Assembly (NCBI GenBank): GCA_004552195.1
Contig: SFPC01000008.1
Coordinates: 1-64,000, forward strand
From: Bacteroidales bacterium
GTDB lineage: Bacteria > Bacteroidota > Bacteroidia > Bacteroidales > Bacteroidaceae
Direction of reading: 5' to 3'
Length of the DNA: 64,000 nucleotides
Shown: one piece after another, positions 53,440-61,387 of the stretch
How the letters are laid out: every line of letters begins with the position of its first letter
How positions within the stretch are numbered: position 1 is the stretch's first letter
Translations under genes and position numbers: made by a program
The notes under the pieces: generated by a model
Databases searched by the model: none
Told to the model about the DNA's origin: nothing
The model's input: only the letters and a program-made list of their open reading frames with translations

Positions 53440-54264
53440 TCAGGCGTTGTCCCTTGTTTTCCTTAAACTGAGATATAGGCTTTTTATTGCCTTTGCAGGA
53501 AGATAAAAGCCGATGCCGCAAAGTATGACGGCTGCGCCGCAGGGCACGTTGAGCCACCAGCTGACGCACAACCCGGCCACTGCGGCGAGGAAGCCGATGA
53601 GGGCGGAGCACCACACCATGCTGTCGTAGCGGCTCACGAAAAGGGCGGCGGTGAGCTGGGGCACACTGAGCAGGGAAACGACCATCACGATGCCCACCAG
53701 GTGGAGGCAGGCCACGATGGTGAGGGCGGTGATCAGGGTGAAGAGCGTTTCGACCGTGCGCACGGGCAGCCCCTGGGTGAGGGCGAAGTCGCGGTCGCAG
53801 GCTATGGAGCAGATGGTGCTGCGCAGGAGGAGGTAGAAGGCTACGACGGCCGCACAGAGTCCGCCGATGACGCGCAGGGAGGCGGAGGAGATGCTCAGGA
53901 TGCTGCCAAAGAGATAGGCGTCGAGGTCGGTCATGAAGCCGGGGGTGAGGGCGGCGAAGAGTATGCCCAGGGCCATGCCGAAGGTCCAGAGCATGGCCAC
54001 CGCGGCATCCTCGCGCACGTTGCGCCGGCGCGACAGGAATTGGAGCACAAGGCCGGTGGCTACGGCAAAGCCGGCGGCTCCCCACAGCGGCGGGAAACCC
54101 ATCCACGCGCCGAGCCCCACCCCGCCGAGCGAGGCGTGCGCCATGCCGCCGCCCACGATGACTAACCGCCGCGTCACGACATACGTGCCCACCACCGCAC
54201 AGAGCACGGAGGCGAGCAGCGCGCCGAGCAGCGCATGTTGGAAGAAGGTGTATTCAAAAGGCAT
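53440..54264 (-). CDS. ABC-3 family metal (Zn/Mn) transporter permease
   Basis: A 274-residue protein with about eight TM helices of the ZnuB/MntB type (LLGALLASVLCAVVGTYVVTRRLVIVGGGMAHASLGGVGLGAWMG at the N-terminus, then LHLVGIVMVVSLLSVPQLTAALF). It would import zinc or manganese with an ATPase and a binding protein; neither is adjacent. It lies between the small membrane protein and porW on the minus strand, a neighbourhood shared by many Bacteroidales. The metal is not decided by sequence. Confidence 0.88.
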   Translation of the reverse strand: MPFEYTFFQHALLGALLASVLCAVVGTYVVTRRLVIVGGGMAHASLGGVGLGAWMGFPPLWGAAGFAVATGLVLQFLSRRRNVREDAAVAMLWTFGMALGILFAALTPGFMTDLDAYLFGSILSISSASLRVIGGLCAAVVAFYLLLRSTICSIACDRDFALTQGLPVRTVETLFTLITALTIVACLHLVGIVMVVSLLSVPQLTAALFVSRYDSMVWCSALIGFLAAVAGLCVSWWLNVPCGAAVILCGIGFYLPAKAIKSLYLSLRKTRDNA

Positions 54265-54290
54265 GGGCTTGAAGGGATTTTTAGGGATTT

Positions 54291-54418
54291 CGATCGGAAG
54301 CTATCGGAGAGCTATCGGAAGCTATCGGATAGCTATAGATAACTATAGAAAGCTATAGATAACTATAGAAATCTACAGATAACTATAGAAATCTATAGCG
54401 AGCTATCGCAAGCTTTCG
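54291..54418. repeat. Family D array 1 (CTATCGG/CTATAG units)
   Basis: Repeats of GAAGCTATCGGA change into AGCTATAGATAACTATAGAA units. CTATAG is self-complementary, so the array is full of small palindromes. It fills the gap between two minus-strand genes. A related array lies at 59.07 kb. Confidence 0.75.
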
Positions 54419-54432
54419 AGCTCCGGCGCCTG

Positions 54433-54861
54433 CTACGGCGTTTCCTGCTGCCTCATTTCTCCGACGATGAGCAGCACCTGGTCCTTGAGCTCGTCGGGGA
54501 GGTTGACGCCTCGCAGCTGGAGGGAGCGCACCCAGGCGGCCACTTCGTCCTCGCGCATGGTGGTGAGCACCTCCTCGAACTGTTCCACCTCGGAGGGGCG
54601 GTAGGCGTCGGAGGGACGGCCGCGAAAGGCATCGAGCTCTTCGTCCTCAAAATATTCCACCTCGCGGCTTACAGCGGCCAGCAGGCTCTCTTTTTCGCAC
54701 ACCTCGTGCTGGCCGCAACAACCCTCCGGACGGGGCCGCGAAGCCGGCTCAGAAGGTGCCGCCTCGGCGGCGGAGGGACGGCGGCGGCGGAGTAGCCATC
54801 CCGCAGCGTAAGCAAAGAGGCAGAGCAGGAGGAGGGAAAGGAGAAGAATCAGGATGCTCAT
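54433..54861 (-). CDS. Small membrane-anchored protein with CCGQHEVCEK motif
   Basis: A 142-residue protein with one N-terminal TM helix (ILILLLSLLLLCLFAYAAGWLL), a basic stop-transfer and a Pro/Ala-rich linker. A Cys cluster CCGQHEVCEKESLL near residue 48 is followed by an acidic helical domain (EYFEDEELDAFRG, SEVEQFEEVLTTM). The Cys-rich motif may bind metal. The start overlaps the aroA stop (4 bp), so it is translated with aroA. I do not recognise a named function; it appears to be a conserved Bacteroidales hypothetical. Confidence 0.75.
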   Translation of the reverse strand: MSILILLLSLLLLCLFAYAAGWLLRRRRPSAAEAAPSEPASRPRPEGCCGQHEVCEKESLLAAVSREVEYFEDEELDAFRGRPSDAYRPSEVEQFEEVLTTMREDEVAAWVRSLQLRGVNLPDELKDQVLLIVGEMRQQETP

Positions 54862-56165
54862 GGCGCAACGGTAGGTGTGGGTTCTCCGGAAAGGGCTTCA
54901 ATGTCCTTCCAGAAGTCGGGATAACTTTTGCTCACCACCTCGGGGTCGGCAATCGAAAAGCCCGGACAAATGAGGGCGGCGGGGGCGAAGGCCATGGCCA
55001 TGCGGTGGTCATGATAGGTGGCGATGGGCCGTCCGTCCCAGTGGGGTGCGGAGGCGGGGAATTGGGTCATATATAACAGGTCGTCGGCAGCGGGGAAACG
55101 GTCCATGCTCAACACGTTGTCGTCCCCGATGCCGAGCTCGAAGCCGAACTTGGCGAGTTCGGCGCGCAGGGCTTCCATGCGGTCGGTCTCCTTGATGCGC
55201 AACGAGCGGAGGCCTTCAAAACGGAAGGGCCGGCGCAACATGGCACAGGCCACGACGAGCGTCTGGGCCAGGTCGGGCTGGTTCACGAGGTTGAGCCGGT
55301 ACACCTCGCGGGCCTCCTCTGGTAAGACGTCACACTTGGTGAGCACCACCTCCTGGTGGTCCTCGTCGAACGTGGTGGCCACGCCCAGCGGGCGGAAGTA
55401 GTGTTGCACCGCCGCATCGCCCTGCAAACTCTCACGGTCGAGCTGCCGGAGCGCCACGCGGGCGGCGGGGTCGGGCGAGAGGGCGACCATGGAATACCAG
55501 TAGGAGGCTGCGCTCCAGTCGCTCTCCACATGGAAAATCTTGCCGTCGACATAACTTCCCGGCTCCACGCGCACCACGTTGGGGGCCACCCACTGCGCCA
55601 CGGCTCCCGCGCTGCGCATCATGGAGAGCGTCATCTCGATGTAGGGCCGCGAAATGATGGGGCCGCGCAGGGTGAGGGTGAGCCCCTGCTTCATGGTGGG
55701 GGCTATCATGAGGAGGGCCGAGATGTACTGCGAACTGACGTCGGAGGTCACACAGAGGTCTCCCCCGTCCAAGCGGCAGCCGCGAATGTAGAGCGGGGGA
55801 AAGCCCTCGCGCTCCACGTAGCTGACGTTGGCTCCCAAGGCCCGCAGCGACTGCACAAGGGGGGCAATGGGCCGTTGACACATGCGTTCGGTGCCCGTAA
55901 GGATATGTTCCTCGCCCGAGCAGATGGCAAAGTAGGCCGTAAGGAAGCGCATGGCGGTGCCGGCGGCCTGAATGTCGACGACCTTGCTGCGCTCGCTCAA
56001 TGCACGCCACATGACGTACGTGTCGTCGCAGGTGGCCATGTGTTCAACGCTCGACATGGCACCACTCAGGGCACAAAGCAGCATGGCGCGGTTGCTGATG
56101 CTCTTGGAAGCGGGCAACATCACCCGGGCTTGCAGCCGGGAGGGAAAGATGGGAGTGTAATTCAT
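54858..56165 (-). CDS. aroA: 3-phosphoshikimate 1-carboxyvinyltransferase (EPSP synthase)
   Basis: A 435-residue shikimate-pathway enzyme that transfers enolpyruvate from PEP to shikimate 3-phosphate. The S3P-binding LPASKSISNRAMLL opens the protein. AAGTAMRFLTAYFA, the SSQYISALLMIAP segment, RIKETDRMEALRAELAKFG and YHDHRMAMAFAPAAL are present in order. Two usual motif positions differ (LPASKS for LPGSKS, and GTAMRFLT for GTAMRPLT), as is seen in divergent Bacteroidetes enzymes. A TAAATTTG -7 box is at 56197-56204. It is first in the unit aroA, small membrane protein, metal permease, porW. Confidence 0.93.
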   Translation of the reverse strand: MNYTPIFPSRLQARVMLPASKSISNRAMLLCALSGAMSSVEHMATCDDTYVMWRALSERSKVVDIQAAGTAMRFLTAYFAICSGEEHILTGTERMCQRPIAPLVQSLRALGANVSYVEREGFPPLYIRGCRLDGGDLCVTSDVSSQYISALLMIAPTMKQGLTLTLRGPIISRPYIEMTLSMMRSAGAVAQWVAPNVVRVEPGSYVDGKIFHVESDWSAASYWYSMVALSPDPAARVALRQLDRESLQGDAAVQHYFRPLGVATTFDEDHQEVVLTKCDVLPEEAREVYRLNLVNQPDLAQTLVVACAMLRRPFRFEGLRSLRIKETDRMEALRAELAKFGFELGIGDDNVLSMDRFPAADDLLYMTQFPASAPHWDGRPIATYHDHRMAMAFAPAALICPGFSIADPEVVSKSYPDFWKDIEALSGEPTPTVAP

Positions 56166-56276
56166 AAAAACTGTGGGCTATGTGCCTTAATGACGGCAAA
56201 TTTAGTGTTTTTCGGTCTAAAACTTCGGCGAACAAGTTTCCTAATTCATGAAAAGAACAAAAAAACGGCTTAAAAA

Positions 56277-56307
56277 TTTGCGGGATATGTAAAAAGCAGT
56301 ACTTTTG
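56277..56307 (+). promoter_or_regulatory. Promoter of tRNA-Pro copy 2
   Basis: TTTG at 56277-56280, a 19-nt spacer and TACTTTTG at 56300-56307, 10 bp before the tRNA. Full consensus; the sequence from the -7 box onward is identical to copy 1. Confidence 0.8.
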
Positions 56308-56317
56308 CACCCGCATT

Positions 56318-56392
56318 CGGGATGTAGCTCAGTCCGGTTAGAGTACGCGTCTGGGGGGCGTGTGGTCGCTGGTTCGAATCCAGTCATCCCGA
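56318..56392 (+). tRNA. tRNA-Pro (GGG)
   Basis: The same cloverleaf as at 50124-50198: acceptor CGGGATG/CATCCCG, anticodon loop CTGGGGG, anticodon GGG, T loop TTCGAAT, discriminator A at 56392 and no encoded CCA. Together the two genes form an inverted repeat of 96 identical bases (56300-56395 against 50121-50216). Confidence 0.95.
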
Positions 56393-56486
56393 CAAGCACA
56401 GCAGCAGCTCGCGACGTTGTTCGCGGGCTGTTTTTTTGCGCGCCGCCGCCGGTCGAAGTTCCCGCAAGCGCGAACAGTCGATGCGA

Positions 56487-56565
56487 CAGGTGGCGAACTA
56501 TTTTTCTCTACTCGTCGACTTGAAAATCCTACTCGCCGACTTGTGAAGGCCGCTCGCCGACTTTT
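56487..56565. repeat. Family A repeat, copy 9 (divergent)
   Basis: GTGGCGAACTATTTTTCTCTACTCG-type opening followed by CTCGTCGACTTG, CTCGCCGACTTG and CTCGCCGACTTT phrases. The GTCCAGGAC core is replaced by GGCGAACTA, as in copy 10. Confidence 0.55.
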
Positions 56566-56776
56566 CGCCTCACGCCCCATCCAAGGCCCCCGGCCGCCAT
56601 GCGCCACCACCGCGGCGGCAACCGCACGGACCGCTAACCATCGCGCGCGCGAGGCGGAACGTCAGCCCCATTTTCAAAATGAAAACAAAAGAAAGCTGAA
56701 ATTCAACTTTTTTTATTAAAAAATTGGGGACATAATCCTTAAAATAATAGAAGCTGAAAAAAAATTATTTTTTCAC
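56566..56776. other. Intergenic region, GC-rich then AT-rich
   Basis: No gene is seen. From 56660 the sequence is A/T-rich up to the promoter at 56777. Confidence 0.45.
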
Positions 56777-56807
56777 TTTGCCATATCATTTTTACCCCAT
56801 ACTTTTG
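56777..56807 (+). promoter_or_regulatory. Consensus promoter of a candidate RNA or small ORF
   Basis: TTTG at 56777-56780, a 19-nt spacer and TACTTTTG at 56800-56807. The predicted start site (about 56814) is only a few bases from an ATG at 56818. Confidence 0.7.
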
Positions 56808-56813
56808 CATTCG

Positions 56814-57024
56814 TAAGATGAACGATGGCGGCAAACACTTCGCACCATGCCGCAACCGTTCGCCGAACGGGGCTGCCATCAGCCCCGAACGGACAGACCA
56901 ACCAAAATGCCGGTACACCGCCCGGCTATTTACCCTGATGGATCGGCTGAAAAGTCGACACGAACCCTACATCTGCTTCCGGGTAACCGGACAGGCCGCA
57001 TAAAGCCTGAAAGCTTTATGCGGC
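56814..57024 (+). ncRNA. Candidate structured RNA (or leaderless 61-aa ORF)
   Basis: It begins after a full-consensus promoter and ends at a perfect 11-bp hairpin GCCGCATAAAG/CTTTATGCGGC (56995-57024), which lacks a long T run. The interior is highly self-complementary: CGGGGCTG/CAGCCCCG and competing CCGTTCG/CGAACGG arms, and a CCGGGTAACCGG palindrome. A 61-codon frame (56818-57003) covers most of it, but its stop lies inside the hairpin and its product has no recognisable features. I favour an RNA. The region 57025-57226 after it shows no gene. Confidence 0.45.
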
Positions 57025-57226
57025 TATTCTCTTTCTTTCCGACAAGGAATACCGCTCTCGACGCACCATTGCTTAAAAACTAATCCTGAACACAAACCTC
57101 GGGCACGAAACTCCCCCAAACACTTCAACGGTCAACAAATCTCACGCCGAAACGGCATACGGCCCAGGCCGCTCGCAGACTAACGACACGACGAACTTCC
57201 ACGTCCCCGATTTACACGCAAAAACT

Positions 57227-58318
57227 ATGGAAAACACTGGTTTCATCATCATCCCCCGTCAACTCTTTTCCTCAAGGCTCTGGCAAGAAGAGCAGCAGTT
57301 TAACATGCAGACGGCATGGCTCGACCTCCTGACACACGCTCACTACGGTGCCAAGCAGAGCTTCATGCGCGTGGGCGGGCAGCGGGTCTGCGTGGGCCGC
57401 GGACAACTGGCCTTCTCGCTCCGCTTCCTGGCAGAGCGCTGGGGATGGTCGCTCAGCCGCGTACGCTGCCTCCTCACAAGACTCGAAAGAGCCGGCGAAA
57501 TCGGCGTGGAAACCACCCGACGCTTCACACGCATCACCTTTACGAACTTTGCCGAACGCTACCAACACTGTTTCGACGCTCCACACGAGATGCCGAAACA
57601 ACGCTCGCGCACCACCATGCAAACCCCACAAGAGGGCACAAAGAAAAGCACAAGCCGAAACACACCAAAAGCACAACGGAAAAACACCTCAAAACAGCTG
57701 AAAACCACCGAGGTTAAGCCTAACACCCAAACCCCGGAAAACACAGCCGAAAACACAGCCGAAAGCACACTCCACGGCACAAAGAAGAATGAAAAGAAAA
57801 AAGAAAGAAAAAAAGAAGAAAGAAATTTTTCCTTTTTCAGGAAAAAGGAGCGCACAACGCACGAAGAAAAAAATTTTTTCTCTTTTCTATCTTTCCACAA
57901 ACCGCCCACGGCCGAAAGGGTGGCGGACTACTGCCGAGAAGCCGGACTGACGCTGGTCAGGCCCGAACACTTCGTAAGCTATTACCAAGCACGAGGATGG
58001 CTCATGGGGCTAAGACCCATGCGAAGCTGGAAGGCGGCCGCCCGACTGTGGAACGCACGCGAAGAAACTTTTATCTCCCAAAACAAAAATAGCCATGAAC
58101 ACGACTACAACCCTGTTTCCCATGGAGGAGGAGCCGAAACAACCGACGCCCTCCTCGCAACCAACTTCTACCAACCCACAGCAAACGGCTGCTTCGACGC
58201 AGCAAACGGCTCCTTCGCCACAGCAACCGACGCTCTCCGCACCGCAACCGCTGCGGCTCAGGCCGATGGACGAAGCGCACTACTACGCACTTGGAGCCTT
58301 GCCGGCCTGGCGCACTAA
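57227..58318 (+). CDS. Winged-helix, phage-replication-like protein with extended C-terminus
   Basis: A 363-codon frame. Residues about 5-120 look like a winged-helix replication/DnaD-type domain (FIIIPRQLFSSRLW, GQLAFSLRFLAERWGWSLSRVRCLLTRLERAGEI). A Lys/Thr/Glu-rich low-complexity linker with poly-Lys-Glu follows (about 125-220), then a short C-terminal domain (TAERVADYCREAGLTLVRPEHFVSYYQARGW ... RSWKAAARLWNAREE). The last 75 residues overlap the next gene in another frame and look spurious. A single-base change in the A-rich run near 58081 would place a TAG at 58090, two bases before the next ATG. Confidence 0.7.
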   Translation: MENTGFIIIPRQLFSSRLWQEEQQFNMQTAWLDLLTHAHYGAKQSFMRVGGQRVCVGRGQLAFSLRFLAERWGWSLSRVRCLLTRLERAGEIGVETTRRFTRITFTNFAERYQHCFDAPHEMPKQRSRTTMQTPQEGTKKSTSRNTPKAQRKNTSKQLKTTEVKPNTQTPENTAENTAESTLHGTKKNEKKKERKKEERNFSFFRKKERTTHEEKNFFSFLSFHKPPTAERVADYCREAGLTLVRPEHFVSYYQARGWLMGLRPMRSWKAAARLWNAREETFISQNKNSHEHDYNPVSHGGGAETTDALLATNFYQPTANGCFDAANGSFATATDALRTATAAAQADGRSALLRTWSLAGLAH

Positions 58319-59069
58319 GAACGCCGACTTTGCCACGCTCTGCAACCACTACGGCACGGCCAACTGGGCTTTCTTCCTGGCTCAGCCTCGCAGGGCGTAC
58401 GAGTGGGTGTGTCCCCGCGTGGGGGCCATCGACGCGCTCTACGGACCGGGATGTGCCGCAGCCTGGATCACCGTGCAGCTCAACGCCATCTACATGCTGA
58501 ACCACCGAAAGCCGGAGGACATGCTCTCACAGCAGGTGGTGAACTACGCAGGCCTGATGGTGGGCGTGGCAGAGGGGCTGAAACTCACCGAGCTGATGCT
58601 CTTCCTGGCACGCTACCACACGGGGCATTACCGCAACGACTATGCGAACATCGACGTGATGCGCCTGGGCAACGTGTTCCACCACTTTTTCCTGCCGGAA
58701 CGGGCCAAGGAGCTGGCAGCCATCGAGGAGGAGGCGAAACGCAAGCAACAGGAGCTCGAAACGCAGCGGGAGGCGGACCCTAACCGGCCGCGCCACACGA
58801 TGTCGATGGAGCAGTGGAAGCAGACCACGGCCTCTACGCTCTTCGGCCTGGAGCTGCGCTTCCGCACCACGCCGGGCTCTGCGCTCGAACAGCTCATTTG
58901 CCGCGAACTCGACATTCCGCTTCCCCTCCGGCAGCGACAGCTGAAAATCCGGCTCACGCGCCAGAAAATGGACTGCATCATCGAGTGGCAACAGCAGCGC
59001 GCGCTCGAAGTGATCGACAGCTGGCCGCTGACACCCGACCGGCAGGCGCCAAAGCAAGGCGAGGCGTAG
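58095..59069 (+). CDS. Unrecognised 324-aa protein of the phage-like cassette
   Basis: The first 50 residues are Thr/Pro/Gln low complexity (TLFPMEEEPKQPTPSSQPTS). A mostly alpha-helical body follows, with DFATLCNHYGTANWAFFLAQPRRAYEW, AAWITVQLNAIYMLN, GLMVGVAEGLKLTELMLFLARYHTG and NVFHHFFLPERAKEL, and then charged coiled coil. No catalytic motif is seen. It is cytosolic and follows the winged-helix gene with overlap. The function is unknown; it may be a structural or replication-associated part of the same unit. Confidence 0.7.
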   Translation: MNTTTTLFPMEEEPKQPTPSSQPTSTNPQQTAASTQQTAPSPQQPTLSAPQPLRLRPMDEAHYYALGALPAWRTKNADFATLCNHYGTANWAFFLAQPRRAYEWVCPRVGAIDALYGPGCAAAWITVQLNAIYMLNHRKPEDMLSQQVVNYAGLMVGVAEGLKLTELMLFLARYHTGHYRNDYANIDVMRLGNVFHHFFLPERAKELAAIEEEAKRKQQELETQREADPNRPRHTMSMEQWKQTTASTLFGLELRFRTTPGSALEQLICRELDIPLPLRQRQLKIRLTRQKMDCIIEWQQQRALEVIDSWPLTPDRQAPKQGEA

Positions 59070-59166
59070 CTGCTATAGATGGCTATAGGGAGCTATAGAT
59101 AGCTATAGGCTGCTATAGATAACTATAGGCTGCTATAGATAACTATAGTTTTCTATAGCCTTCGAT
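59070..59166. repeat. Family D array 2 (CTATAG units)
   Basis: GCTATAGATAACTATAG units repeat with TGC or GGC spacers, like the array at 54.3 kb but without the CTATCGG half. It separates two genes of the cassette. Confidence 0.75.
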
Positions 59167-59197
59167 AATCTCTTTCAGCTTTTCAACACTTTTCACC

Positions 59198-59428
59198 ATG
59201 GAACGCATCACTCTCTCCACCCGACGCCACGCTTCGTTTCGCCGCACCCTGAACCGGCTGATGGCGCAGCGCGCCCGCGAAATAGCAAGCAGCCACTACG
59301 AACCGGGAAACCGGGCACGATGCTACAAGCGCGTGTGGCTACGCTACGCCGCAACCGAACTGGGCATCAACTACCGCACTTTTTTGCGCTATGTCAAACA
59401 GCCGGACGACGAAATCGACGAGGCATGA
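59198..59428 (+). CDS. Small basic protein with helix-turn-helix-like end
   Basis: 76 residues, strongly basic at the N-terminus (STRRHASFRRTLNRLMAQRAREIASS). It ends with YAATELGINYRTFLRYVKQPDDEIDEA, which resembles a Fis/HTH recognition helix pair. It could bind DNA. It is in the same direction as its neighbours within the phage-like cassette. The family is unrecognised. Confidence 0.6.
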   Translation: MERITLSTRRHASFRRTLNRLMAQRAREIASSHYEPGNRARCYKRVWLRYAATELGINYRTFLRYVKQPDDEIDEA

Positions 59429-59467
59429 AAAAAAAATGAACAAACTGTGCATCTCAACGACACTTTA

Positions 59468-59499
59468 TTTGCACAACCGCAGAAACCGCAGTAAATTTG
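59468..59499 (+). promoter_or_regulatory. Promoter of the HU-like gene
   Basis: TTTG at 59468-59471, a 20-nt spacer and TAAATTTG at 59492-59499. Full consensus; the leader is about 95 nt. Confidence 0.75.
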
Positions 59500-59600
59500 C
59501 ATTAGTAAAACAGAAGAAAAACATCCTCGCGAGGTGCAGCTCCTCTCTGACATTTACTACGACACACACTTTTTATTCACTCTTCAAAACTTACATTACC

Positions 59601-60008
59601 ATGATCCAGTATGTAATCCGTTCTTTCAAGAACCCCCGTTCGGGACAAGTGAAACTCTATCCTCAAATGGCGCCTACCACGCCCGTGCTCCGCAAAGAGC
59701 TGATCCGCGAAATCGAGAAGACCACCGTATTGGCCTCGGCCGACATCAAGGCCTGCCTCGACGCCCTGGAACAGAAGATTGTGGACCACCTCATCCAGGG
59801 ACAGACCGTACGCCTCGGCGACCTCGGCTCCTTCCGCCCCACCCTGTCGGCCGAAGGCACCACGGACCCCGAAGAGTGCAACGCTTCGCTCATCAAACGG
59901 GTGCGCTGCCGCTTCACTCCCAGCGGCACGATGAACCTGCAGCTCGCCAAGAAGGCCGTGAACTTCTTGCCCTACAAGAACCTTGAAGCTTCGACCGCTG
60001 CCGAATAG
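59601..60008 (+). CDS. HU-like DNA-binding protein (Bacteroidetes long type)
   Basis: 135 residues from the ATG at 59601 (the longer frame from 59391 runs through the promoter). It opens MIQYVIRSFKNPRSGQVKLYP and has an HU/IHF core (LRKELIREIEKTTVLASADIKACLDALEQKIVDHLIQGQTVRLGDLGSFRPTL). The C-terminal part has RVRCRFTPSGTMNLQLAKKAVNF. This long HU variant in Bacteroidetes commonly precedes a small membrane peptide and an amidase, as here. Confidence 0.88.
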   Translation: MIQYVIRSFKNPRSGQVKLYPQMAPTTPVLRKELIREIEKTTVLASADIKACLDALEQKIVDHLIQGQTVRLGDLGSFRPTLSAEGTTDPEECNASLIKRVRCRFTPSGTMNLQLAKKAVNFLPYKNLEASTAAE

Positions 60009-60012
60009 CCTT

Positions 60013-60050
60013 ACGCGCGCGGGAGCCGCCAACTCCCGCGCGCGTTATTT
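60013..60050 (+). terminator. Terminator after the HU-like gene
   Basis: A 13-bp GC-rich stem ACGCGCGCGGGAG/CTCCCGCGCGCGT with a 7-nt loop, followed by TATTTTAT. Confidence 0.85.
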
Positions 60051-60093
60051 TATGTCTTCTCTATTTTTCTCTTTTCCATCAAACTCATCTGCC

Positions 60094-60318
60094 ATGATCT
60101 ACGACAAAGAAAACCTCTCTCTCCTCTCGGCCTTGCTGATGCTCACCAGCGGCGTGGCCATGAGCGCGGCAGGCTTCATCGTGGCGCCCACGGGCGAGAT
60201 TTCTGACTCCGTGCTCTGGTATCTCGGACAGACCCTGATGTATGCCGGCTCCGTGTTCGGCGTTTCGGTCTACATGCAGTCGAAGTTCAACGAAGGAGGC
60301 GGACGCCCCAAACGCTGA
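60094..60318 (+). CDS. Holin-like small membrane protein
   Basis: 74 residues from the ATG at 60094 with two hydrophobic helices (LLSALLMLTSGVAMSAAGFIV and VLWYLGQTLMYAGSVFGVSVYM) joined by a short turn. The C-terminus is basic (KFNEGGGRPKR). Size and layout are like small holins. It lies between the HU-like gene and the amidase, where other Bacteroidetes carry a tiny membrane peptide. The lysis role is inference. Confidence 0.65.
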   Translation: MIYDKENLSLLSALLMLTSGVAMSAAGFIVAPTGEISDSVLWYLGQTLMYAGSVFGVSVYMQSKFNEGGGRPKR

Positions 60319-60427
60319 TGCCTCCCCGAAATGCCGCCACACTACCACCTGCCGAAACCAACACAACGCTCCTGTCAACAAAGTTGTTCTTTGGTGTCAC
60401 AAGTTGGCGTCAAAACAAAAACTGATT

Positions 60428-60829
60428 ATGAGAAACATCAACGAAATCATTATCCACTGCGCCGCCACGCCGGAAGGACGCGCCTTCACCGTGGACGACA
60501 TTCGCCGCTGGCACAAGGCCCAAGGCTTTCGCGACGTGGGATACCACTACGTCGTGGGGTTGGACGGCGCAGTCTTCCCCGGCCGACCGCTCAACGAGGT
60601 CGGCGCACACTGCAAAGGGCACAATGCGCACAGCATCGGCATTTGCTACATCGGTGGTCTGACCGCCGACGGCAAACAGCCCAAGGACACTCGCACACCC
60701 TCGCAACGCATTGCCTTGGAAGCCCTCGTGCTCCTGCTGCGGCTGCGTTTCCCGCGCGCCACCGTCCACGGCCACCGCGAATTTGCCGCCAAGGCGTGCC
60801 CCTGCTTTGAGGTGAAGGACGAGTTCTGA
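60428..60829 (+). CDS. N-acetylmuramoyl-L-alanine amidase, T7-lysozyme type
   Basis: 133 residues from the ATG at 60428. The zinc ligands fit Amidase_2: His10 (EIIIHCAAT), His116 (VHGHREF) and Cys124 (KACPCF), with Lys122 and the Tyr in GYHYVV as the catalytic pair. There is no signal peptide, so export would need a holin, and a holin-like gene is directly upstream. It cleaves the MurNAc-L-Ala bond of peptidoglycan. It matches the endolysin-like amidases that accompany long HU genes in this phylum. Confidence 0.92.
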   Translation: MRNINEIIIHCAATPEGRAFTVDDIRRWHKAQGFRDVGYHYVVGLDGAVFPGRPLNEVGAHCKGHNAHSIGICYIGGLTADGKQPKDTRTPSQRIALEALVLLLRLRFPRATVHGHREFAAKACPCFEVKDEF

Positions 60830-60954
60830 GCCACGGACCCGCCCGCTTTCCTTTCAATCAAAAAAATCCGACCTTCCAAATCATTTTATTCGGCCAAACT
60901 GTGTAATATTGCACCGTCGGCTCCACCGGCATAACCTCTTCTTAAATTTTAATT

Positions 60955-61356
60955 ATGGAACTCAGGATATTTTTTGAAGAAATCGCCAACTATGTGGCCG
61001 AAAAATTTGTGATACGTCCGCAGTTCAAGTGCATCGACGACCGCACGATAGAGCTGACGGTCAACCCGGGCCGTTTCATCCCCACCGTGACGGTGCAGCT
61101 CAAGGTGGAGGACGTCCGCCCCGATGTGGTGTGCCTGTCGTACACGTGCAGCAAGGCGCTGTCGATGATAATCGGCGGAGCGGTGAACCACCTGGAGGAG
61201 AAACTGCCCGACGTGGTGCAGGTGAACACGGACGACCGCCGCGTTAACCTCTACCCCGGCAAGAGCGACAAGCTCCGCAAAGCGATGGAGCACGTCAGGC
61301 TGCAGGACATCCGCGTGGCGAACAACGGCATACTGGTCGTGTTCACACTCCTGTAG
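60955..61356 (+). CDS. Unrecognised 133-aa protein
   Basis: An alpha/beta protein with MELRIFFEEIANYVAEKF, a central VTVQLKVEDVRPDVVCLSYTCSKALSMIIGGAVNHL and a C-terminal VANNGILVVFTLL strand. It has no signal peptide or catalytic motif. It starts 126 bp after the amidase and ends before a strong terminator, so it may be the last gene of the cassette or a separate unit. Confidence 0.65.
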   Translation: MELRIFFEEIANYVAEKFVIRPQFKCIDDRTIELTVNPGRFIPTVTVQLKVEDVRPDVVCLSYTCSKALSMIIGGAVNHLEEKLPDVVQVNTDDRRVNLYPGKSDKLRKAMEHVRLQDIRVANNGILVVFTLL

Positions 61357-61387
61357 CCCCCAAACGCCATCGAAACGCTTCACCCTC

